DNA of 40,047 nucleotides from Sulfurovum sp. (lineage in GTDB: Bacteria; Campylobacterota; Campylobacteria; Campylobacterales; Sulfurovaceae): assembly GCA_027019175.1 (NCBI GenBank), contig JALUXB010000060.1:1-40047 (forward strand), given 5' to 3'. Positions 33,505 to 40,047 of the stretch are shown piece by piece. The position numbers and the translations under genes are program-made. Below the pieces are notes generated by a model. That model was not told where the DNA came from. It ran no database searches and was given only the letters and a program-made list of their open reading frames with translations. Each line of letters begins with the position of its first letter. Within the stretch, counting starts at the first letter, position 1.

Positions 33505-33527
33505 TTAGTATATTAATCTCACATTAT

Positions 33528-34703
33528 TTACTCTGTTGCTAATTTACCAACATACGTATTAATATGAACTTTATCATCTTTCATATAAGCAACTACAACA
33601 TTTCTACATGGCGAATCTATCGCAACACTTATATCGGTTGTATTGTCATCAACCTTCACTTCTGCATCAAAATTTTCGCCAATATTTTGACTTACCGCAA
33701 AATAAGATGATGTTGTACCGTTCGCATCCGTTTTTTGATATCCGTCCACAACATTACCAATATTGTCGGCTGCCAATGAACGTCCCATATCTACTTGATT
33801 ATCCCCAAATACCAACGCTTCAGATGTATTAGCATCTAAGTCGATACGATATGCATCTGTATTAATACCACTTACAAAAAGGTATGCCCCGTTCTCATAA
33901 CCAGAAAAAGCTGTTGTAGAATAAAAAATAGCTCCCCCCGGTACTCTTTCCGAACTCAAAGTGTCACCATGATTTGTACTCACATAGTATCTTATTGTAG
34001 GATCATCCGTCTGTACATAAACCTTATGCGTAGTTCTGTCAACTCTCACATCAGCAAAAGCTCTACCATTCTGACTTATATTTACTTCCGAAAATGTTGA
34101 GCCATGATCATGGCTCACATATAATGTTGTTCCACCTGTCGTAACAATATAAATATGTTCTTCATCTGATGCGATGTGAAGTGTGTCATTTCCAAAAAAG
34201 CCTCCCGTTGGTGTAGAACCTACTACTTTTGGATTTTCAAAGGTTACACCTTTATCATGACTTGTACTTATATTAATTATAGAATTTGCATTATCTACCC
34301 AAGCCAAATACACTGTGTGATCATTTGAAACATTAATAGATACTTCATAATCATCAGATGTTATCTGTATAGGATTTGAAAAAGTTTCTCCACCGTCAAC
34401 ACTTCGAATGACATTAATCCCGTTTTGACCATGATAAGCAATATAGATCACTCCATCTGAATCTATCGCAATATTACGAGAGGTGCTTGAGTGTGAGATA
34501 TTACCTATCTCACCTATAAATAATGTATCATTTGTCACACATACAGGTTTCGCTGATTTTACATTTGTCCTTGTATTTCCAGAGTTTAAGTCTCCCGAAA
34601 ATGTATACTCTGTTGATTCACCGGAGCCGGAGCCGGTACATCCTGATATCATCAATGTGACGGCCAATGCACTCAGCCCAAATATAAATTTTTTATTTAA
34701 CAT
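33528..34703 (-). CDS. Asp-box (BNR) repeat surface lipoprotein
   Basis: This 391-residue lipoprotein has the lipobox LMISGC (Cys22) followed by a Ser/Gly-rich tether. At least five Asp-box motifs of sialidase type occur: SVDGGETF, SHDKGVTF, SHDHGSTF, STNHGDTL, SQNIGENF, so a six-bladed-type propeller is likely. Sialidase catalytic residues (the arginine triad) are not evident, so binding rather than cleavage is probable. It sits 11 bp behind the beta-barrel gene with GGAGGAG before its ATG. The gene is AT-richer than its neighbours. Export to the cell surface is inferred; no substrate is assigned. Confidence 0.82.
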   Translation of the reverse strand: MLNKKFIFGLSALAVTLMISGCTGSGSGESTEYTFSGDLNSGNTRTNVKSAKPVCVTNDTLFIGEIGNISHSSTSRNIAIDSDGVIYIAYHGQNGINVIRSVDGGETFSNPIQITSDDYEVSINVSNDHTVYLAWVDNANSIINISTSHDKGVTFENPKVVGSTPTGGFFGNDTLHIASDEEHIYIVTTGGTTLYVSHDHGSTFSEVNISQNGRAFADVRVDRTTHKVYVQTDDPTIRYYVSTNHGDTLSSERVPGGAIFYSTTAFSGYENGAYLFVSGINTDAYRIDLDANTSEALVFGDNQVDMGRSLAADNIGNVVDGYQKTDANGTTSSYFAVSQNIGENFDAEVKVDDNTTDISVAIDSPCRNVVVAYMKDDKVHINTYVGKLATE

Positions 34704-34714
34704 CTTTTCTCCTC

Positions 34715-35320
34715 CTAAAATCTGTACTGGACACCGAAAGTCCAGGCATTCACTTCTACATTGGCCTGTTTGGCAACATAGTCAAACCCTTTGTCATCAT
34801 AGAGCCAAAGATACTCTCCGTAAAAATTCCAGTGTTCCGTAACAGCATAACTGCCACCCAGCCCCCACTGAAAGCCCTCTTCAACAGCATTACCGCCAAG
34901 CAGGTCATTCAAGCGTACCTGTCCAAAACCTAACAGACCATACAGGCTGAAATCACCCATAGTATATTGGGGCTTGAAGTAGACACCCCAATGTGATACT
35001 TTTCCGTCATAGATTTGCACAGGATTTACTATATTTCCCTGATCATACGTTGTGTTGAAGCCAAGCGCATAACGCCCCTCGACAGCAAAATAGGAAGAAA
35101 CCTGATATCCAAGTGACAGTTCTACCATCGTTGCATCGATCTCCTCCCTGCTGAAATCATTTTTTACACTAAGCTGTCCCATACCAAGACCGCCATAAAA
35201 TACACCTGTCTCTTCTGCAACTGCCGGTGTTGTTTCCACAGGTACTATATCTCCTCCTGCATACGCCGAGGCAACAGCCAACGTCCCAAATGCCAATACG
35301 GCCACTACTACTTTACTCAC
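34715..35320 (-). CDS. Outer-membrane beta-barrel protein (OmpA/OmpW-like)
   Basis: This 201-residue protein has a signal peptide (SKVVVAVLAFGTLAVASAYA) and amphipathic strands in alternating pattern, ending with the terminal aromatic pattern AWTFGVQYRF that the outer-membrane assembly machinery recognises. Strands such as GVFYGGLGMGQLSV, MVELSLGYQVSSYFAVEGRY and WGVYFKPQYTM fit a small eight-stranded barrel. The GTG at 35320 was chosen since AAGGAGGAG lies 5 bp upstream; an ATG 39 bp earlier lacks one. It is the first gene of a two-gene unit with the Asp-box lipoprotein and lies behind a candidate GEMM-I riboswitch. Confidence 0.85.
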   Translation of the reverse strand: MSKVVVAVLAFGTLAVASAYAGGDIVPVETTPAVAEETGVFYGGLGMGQLSVKNDFSREEIDATMVELSLGYQVSSYFAVEGRYALGFNTTYDQGNIVNPVQIYDGKVSHWGVYFKPQYTMGDFSLYGLLGFGQVRLNDLLGGNAVEEGFQWGLGGSYAVTEHWNFYGEYLWLYDDKGFDYVAKQANVEVNAWTFGVQYRF

Positions 35321-35370
35321 AATACTCCTCCTTAAAATGTCTATTACGTAACAATGCAATTATTTTGTAT

Positions 35371-35456
35371 GATGTTCTGAGCAGCCTGGCGATCTTCGGA
35401 GAGAAGACCCATAACTTTCCGTCCTGTCCTCACAGACAGTTTGGCTTTGTGCAGAA
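35371..35456 (-). ncRNA. Candidate GEMM-I (cyclic-di-nucleotide) riboswitch
   Basis: Reading the minus strand, the leader has GCACAAAGCCAAAC, then a 6-bp hairpin (CTGTCT/GGACAG) with a GNRA tetraloop GTGA, then GGACGGAAAG, then a second hairpin GGTCTTC-TCTCC-GAAGATC, then GCCAGGCTGC. The order and motifs match my memory of the c-di-GMP-I aptamer (GCACAGGGCAAACC, GNRA hairpin, GGACGCAAAGC, variable hairpin, GCCGGGTTGCC type). A closing helix TTCTG/CAGAA is possible. The 3' end lies 50 bp before the GTG start of the beta-barrel gene. The G that contacts ligand in the class looks like A, seen in cGAMP-type members. No covariance model was run. Confidence 0.6.
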
Positions 35457-35472
35457 ATGTTTAAACATTTAT

Positions 35473-35478
35473 ATTTTA
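35473..35478 (-). promoter_or_regulatory. -10 box for the riboswitch leader
   Basis: TAAAAT (35473-35478, minus strand), preceded by TG, would set the transcript start near 35466, just before the aptamer. A perfect 16-bp palindrome AAATGTTTAAACATTT (35455-35470) overlaps the start site. It could be a regulator site. The remainder of the 35479-35600 stretch is AT-rich with nothing else I can name. Confidence 0.4.
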
Positions 35479-35623
35479 CAGCATGAAACTTTATATTTAA
35501 CCAAACTGTCTTATACAATGAGAATAATTGAATAACTTTGATTTTTTTTAAAAAATATCCTGTTTTTTTGCATTTGAGACCGGTTATTTAACCAATCTTA
35601 CACTATCTTCAATCTATTTCATC

Positions 35624-35629
35624 TATAAT
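35624..35629 (+). promoter_or_regulatory. Candidate carbonic anhydrase promoter, -10 box
   Basis: TATAAT lies 37 bp before the ATG at 35667. A -35 is not evident (TTACAC at 20 bp is the nearest). The ribosome-binding site AAGGAAG lies 7 bp before the ATG. Confidence 0.45.
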
Positions 35630-35666
35630 TATTAGGTATAACACAATCCATCACAAGGAAGAACCC

Positions 35667-36395
35667 ATGAAAAAAATCACTTTGGCACTTACAGCAGCAT
35701 CACTGCTGGCAACGTTTGCAACAGCACATGAACACGAAGGCAAAAAACACTGGGACTACAGTCAGAACGGACCGACACACTGGGGCGAATTCAGCAAAAC
35801 ATGCGCAAGAGGTCATGCGCAGTCACCCATCAATATCGTACCGGGAAAAACTGTCAGCCTCAAACCTACTTATAAGCTGCATCTTAATGAAGATGTCCAT
35901 ACAATGGCGAAAGTCATCGACAATGGTCACTCCATCAAAGTTACACCGAAAGTCGGCGGTACTGTCGAACTCAACGGCGAAAAATTCAGACTCCTGCAGT
36001 TCCACTTTCACGGGAAAAGTGAACATACCGTCAACGGAAAACGCTATGACATGGTTGCACACTTTGTACACCAAAACCCTAAAACAAAGCAGCTGGCTGT
36101 CATTGCTGTTTTCTTCAAAGAAGGAAAGAAAAACCCTGTGCTTGACAAGATCATTAACAATGTAGGCAAAGAGATCAAGATCGATCCGCAAAGCCTGCTG
36201 CCAAAAGATACGCAGCACTACTACCACTACATCGGTTCTCTGACAACACCACCATGTTCCGAGAATGTACAGTGGTACCTGCTCAAGCAGCCTGTCGAAG
36301 CTTCCAAAGCACAAATTGAAGCGTTTAGAAAATACTATGTCGACAACGAAAGACCGGTTCAGGAACTCTACGACAGAACCATCGAAGCAGAGTAA
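35667..36395 (+). CDS. Periplasmic alpha-carbonic anhydrase
   Basis: This 242-residue enzyme interconverts CO2 and bicarbonate in the periplasm. The signal peptide is MKKITLALTAASLLATFATA. Zinc ligands are H113 and H115 in LLQFHFHGKSEH and H132 in MVAHFVHQN. The gate Glu119 and the Thr in SLTTPPCSE are present. C46 and C197 should form the family's disulfide. The typical N-terminal HWDYSQNGPTHWGE and AQSPINI are there. The protein fits CO2 supply or pH control in an autotroph. A clear terminator follows the gene. It is transcribed alone. Confidence 0.96.
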   Translation: MKKITLALTAASLLATFATAHEHEGKKHWDYSQNGPTHWGEFSKTCARGHAQSPINIVPGKTVSLKPTYKLHLNEDVHTMAKVIDNGHSIKVTPKVGGTVELNGEKFRLLQFHFHGKSEHTVNGKRYDMVAHFVHQNPKTKQLAVIAVFFKEGKKNPVLDKIINNVGKEIKIDPQSLLPKDTQHYYHYIGSLTTPPCSENVQWYLLKQPVEASKAQIEAFRKYYVDNERPVQELYDRTIEAE

Positions 36396-36405
36396 TCATC
36401 TTTTT

Positions 36406-36438
36406 AGGCTTCCGCAACTGCGGGAGCCTCTCTTTTCT
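36406..36438 (+). terminator. Rho-independent terminator of the carbonic anhydrase gene
   Basis: AGGCTTCCGC-AACT-GCGGGAGCCT forms a 10-bp stem with one G-T pair (36406-36429), followed by the T-rich CTCTTTTCTC. It lies 10 bp after the stop. On the minus strand the sequence after it is A-rich, so it should not stop tolA transcription. Confidence 0.75.
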
Positions 36439-36461
36439 CACTACGTCACACTCAGAGACAA

Positions 36462-37256
36462 TTAATCTTTTGCTATAAACTCAGCTTCAAAAAGATAGGT
36501 GCGTGATCCTCTGTGCGGGCCAAAACCAAACTCCTGAAGTTGTTCAAGAAATTCTGTCAATGCCTGATTAAATGCCGGATTTTGTGAACGTCTCTTGATC
36601 TCAAATTCAAAGTGTCCGGTCGGATCGATTTTTAAGTGTACTTTCACCTTCTCTCCAGCAAAATCACTTTGTGCTGGCCACGCTTCAAGCATCTCCTGTA
36701 CTTTCGCGAGATAACTGTCCTCAACACCACTGTCATAGGATTTTTGCTTCTTGAGTGAATGTTTAATTCTCTCTGAAGCTGACATCGGTACATCTTTCAT
36801 CTCAAAAAGCTGCTTTTTGGGTTTACGCTTGATCGGTTTGTCGGTAACTTTGATAACTGGTCTCTTTTTGGGTGTTTTGATGGAAGCAAAAAGATCTTTT
36901 GTTTTTCGGCGCTTCAGCTTGGTTGCATTGATATCTTTTCGTTTGATACGCTTTTTAACCAGTCTCTCTTTGATCACTTTTTTATGACTCTGCACTTTTT
37001 TTGCCGGTTTCATGTGCACTTTTTTCGGCTTGCTTACCTGCTTTTTTCTACTCTCTTTCTTTTTATGCTTTTTGGGAAGCGCCTTCTTTCGAGGTGCGCT
37101 TAGCCCTACCTGTATACGATGTTCATCTTTCTTGACATAATGCTTTTTTGTTTCCGAATCATGATAATTAAAGTATAGCAGCAGCAAAGAAACCACAAAG
37201 AGATAGATACCTACAGCAACCACTCCCCAGATAAGCCTCAAGTTTTTCTCTTTCAT
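36462..37256 (-). CDS. tolA: TolA/TonB-like envelope-spanning protein
   Basis: This 264-residue protein has one N-terminal transmembrane helix (about 9-30, IWGVVAVGIYLFVVSLLLLYF), a long Lys/Arg-rich linker (about 40-165) that would span the periplasm, and a C-terminal TonB-like domain (about 183-264) with VKVHLKIDPTGHFEFEIKRRS and AFNQALTEFLEQL. With TolQ and TolR it would energise outer-membrane constriction. It overlaps tolR by 4 bp (ATGA). Relatives in Campylobacterota have tolB next; here it ends 67 bp from the carbonic anhydrase stop. Confidence 0.88.
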   Translation of the reverse strand: MKEKNLRLIWGVVAVGIYLFVVSLLLLYFNYHDSETKKHYVKKDEHRIQVGLSAPRKKALPKKHKKKESRKKQVSKPKKVHMKPAKKVQSHKKVIKERLVKKRIKRKDINATKLKRRKTKDLFASIKTPKKRPVIKVTDKPIKRKPKKQLFEMKDVPMSASERIKHSLKKQKSYDSGVEDSYLAKVQEMLEAWPAQSDFAGEKVKVHLKIDPTGHFEFEIKRRSQNPAFNQALTEFLEQLQEFGFGPHRGSRTYLFEAEFIAKD

Positions 37257-37639
37257 AGGGTAATAAGAGAAACCTTCTGAAACCCGGCTGCCTTGACAGT
37301 CTTGAGCAGATACATTACATCTTTGTATTGGAGTCGCTCGTCAGCACGAATATAGACTTCACTGTTTTTGTCAAGCTTGGAAGACTGGTTGACAAAATCA
37401 TCCGCAAAGGTTGCCAAAGTATATGTCTCTTTATTGAGATATATTTTCCGGTTCTTATCCATACGAATCGTCAATGTTTTAGGTTTGACTACCTTCACTG
37501 TCTTGGAGCCTTCCGGCAGATCGATTTGCTCCTGATATGTGATGGTAGGGGCGGTGATCATCAAAATAGCCATAAGCACCAACATCACATCGACCAGCGG
37601 TGTAATATTCAAATCCGGATTGTCATCCCAGGAAAACAC
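37253..37639 (-). CDS. tolR: TolR/ExbD-type proton-channel subunit
   Basis: This 128-residue inner-membrane protein has a short cytosolic start, one transmembrane helix at about 12-32 with the protonatable Asp17 (ITPLVDVMLVLMAILMI), and a periplasmic domain (about 35-128). It forms the proton-driven motor with TolQ. It starts 1 bp after the tolQ stop. ExbD naming is equally usual, but context with Tol-Pal genes favours TolR. Confidence 0.92.
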   Translation of the reverse strand: MFSWDDNPDLNITPLVDVMLVLMAILMITAPTITYQEQIDLPEGSKTVKVVKPKTLTIRMDKNRKIYLNKETYTLATFADDFVNQSSKLDKNSEVYIRADERLQYKDVMYLLKTVKAAGFQKVSLITL

Positions 37640-37640
37640 A

Positions 37641-38213
37641 CTACGCCTCGGTTTGGGAAAGAATGACTTCCGACTGTGAGTTCAGCAAAGAAGAGAGTTC
37701 GTACGCCTTTCGCTTCAAAATCAAATGGAAGGTGTAAGCAAAGATTGCTACAGCGATACCTGCCGCTGTAGCGATCAGTGCTTCCGAAATGGCCGGTGCA
37801 ACAACATTCAGTGATGCCGAAGACTGACCGCCGAGTTCGGAAAATGTTTCAAGAATCCCGATGACCGTACCAAATAGACCAATGAACGGAGAAGTTGATG
37901 CAATAATGGAAAGCCATGTCAAACCTTTGGTAGAAACACGGATAGCATCGGAAACTGCTGCTTCCAAAATTGCTTTGTTCGGTTTGTTCACGCGTGCCAG
38001 ATAAGTAAAAATAAGTGAATTGGTAGCCACTGATTTTGACTGACCTGTATAGAGTGACTTGAGAGAGCGTGCCTCTGCAGCGATACGTGATTTTAAAAGA
38101 AAGTAACGATCAAGAAAAATCCAAAACGTTGCAATAAAATAGAGTGAAAGCACAAGCAGCACGAAGATCGTGATCGCACTGCTGCCTGTGAAGTAGTGAA
38201 GAAGTGTGCCCAA
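37641..38213 (-). CDS. tolQ: TolQ/ExbB-type proton-channel subunit
   Basis: This 190-residue protein has three transmembrane helices: about 13-35 (ITIFVLLVLSLYFIATFWIFL), about 95-120 (LTWLSIIASTSPFIGLFGTV) and about 142-168 (AISEALIATAAGIAVAIFAY). The GLFGTVIGI and ALIATAAGIAVAI segments are family hallmarks. It forms the pentamer around TolR. It lies 1 bp after the atpC stop, an arrangement I know from Campylobacter. Confidence 0.94.
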   Translation of the reverse strand: MGTLLHYFTGSSAITIFVLLVLSLYFIATFWIFLDRYFLLKSRIAAEARSLKSLYTGQSKSVATNSLIFTYLARVNKPNKAILEAAVSDAIRVSTKGLTWLSIIASTSPFIGLFGTVIGILETFSELGGQSSASLNVVAPAISEALIATAAGIAVAIFAYTFHLILKRKAYELSSLLNSQSEVILSQTEA

Positions 38214-38214
38214 A

Positions 38215-38601
38215 TTAGAGAGATTTCCCTATATTTTCGACTTTGCTTACCGCTGCAGCAATCACTGTACTCGAAGATTCCGCTTTTTTAAGCAGTTCTT
38301 TGGCTTCGCTGAGTGCCTGAGCCAAGTCTGTATCTTCACCGGAAAGCGCTACGGCACCATCCACGATACAGGTAGTCTTCTCTTCGTCTACTTTGACATA
38401 GCCGGAGTTGATCGCCACAGCCACTTTCGATCCGTCAGCCTTGACAATCTCGATCACACCTGCCTGGAGCAGAGAGACAAGTGTCGCATGCTTTGGAAGC
38501 ACGCCGAACTCACCCTCAGAACCGGGAAGCGTGACCTGTCGGACTTCGTCATCAAAGATCACACCGTTGGGTGTGACGATTTCAAGCTTCATTAGTTCCA
38601 T
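38215..38601 (-). CDS. atpC: ATP synthase epsilon subunit
   Basis: This 128-residue protein is the F1 epsilon subunit: an N-terminal beta-sandwich (LEIVTPNGVIFDDEVRQVTL, GSEGEFGVLPKHA) and a C-terminal helical pair (about 88-128). It connects the central stalk to the c-ring. ATG at 38601 has AAAGGAT at good spacing; an ATG three codons in is less well placed. It follows atpD by 29 bp. Confidence 0.95.
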   Translation of the reverse strand: MELMKLEIVTPNGVIFDDEVRQVTLPGSEGEFGVLPKHATLVSLLQAGVIEIVKADGSKVAVAINSGYVKVDEEKTTCIVDGAVALSGEDTDLAQALSEAKELLKKAESSSTVIAAAVSKVENIGKSL

Positions 38602-38630
38602 AAATATCCTTTATCAGACAAGAACTAAGC

Positions 38631-40046
<1,416 letters not shown>

Positions 40047-40047
40047 T

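Noticed and set aside
33528-34703. True sialidase
   Set aside because: Asp-boxes alone are shared with many propellers; the catalytic arginines, Tyr/Glu pair and FRIP-type motif are not visible.
35455-35470. AAATGTTTAAACATTT palindrome as a terminator
   Set aside because: It lies at the predicted transcript start of the riboswitch leader and has no T-run; more likely an operator-like site or chance in AT-rich DNA.

Overview
The window looks like a chromosome segment of a Campylobacterota (epsilonproteobacterial) bacterium, most like the Sulfurovum/Sulfurimonas group. The evidence is gene order. One minus-strand run (amidase, tyrS, spoT, rpoZ, pyrH, EnvC-like, ftsX, ftsE, trmB, RluD-type synthase) matches a cluster I know from Campylobacter jejuni, and atpD-atpC-tolQ-tolR-tolA plus tolB-pal-cpoB is the typical arrangement of this phylum. 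Coding density is high, stop/start overlaps are common, and several genes need TTG or GTG starts. No rRNA, tRNA, CRISPR array, transposase or prophage gene was found. Layout: (1) 1-1976 holds a two-gene operon of secreted proteins of unknown role, the second running off the window edge, with a nine-G tract in its promoter region. (2) 2047-14600 is a long minus-strand housekeeping run. It joins peptidoglycan splitting (two tandem amidases, a degenerate LytM activator, FtsEX) with tyrS, stringent response (spoT, rpoZ), pyrH, trmB and a pseudouridine synthase. (3) 14593-17893 is a four-gene defence module, McrC-McrB-MntA-HepT, coupled by overlapping stops and starts and running directly into the pseudouridine synthase. 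(4) 17973-19044 holds a ttcA-like gene bracketed by inverted pairs of a short palindromic repeat. (5) 19055-24387 has mqnB/mtnN and fabD, then two paralogous signalling-like proteins built from decayed histidine-kinase, receiver and HPt modules, placed around a rubredoxin and a membrane-anchored Mrr-type nuclease, then slyD. (6) 24493-29416 has hrpB, a small DksA-like protein, and divergent proA/proC. (7) 29419-40031 is the Tol-Pal/ATP synthase region. tolB-pal-cpoB plus an L,D-transpeptidase is separated from tolQ-tolR-tolA by a roughly 3.9 kb insert with a MEMO-family protein, an Asp-box lipoprotein, an outer-membrane beta-barrel and a periplasmic alpha-carbonic anhydrase. The beta-barrel/lipoprotein pair lies behind a leader that resembles a GEMM-I (cyclic-di-nucleotide) riboswitch. 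The most interesting items are this candidate riboswitch and its surface operon, the two pseudo-two-component paralogs, the McrBC-MntA/HepT module fused into a housekeeping operon, the REPIN-like pairs around ttcA, and the G tract at the left edge. All family assignments come from reading motifs and domain patterns; no database search was run.
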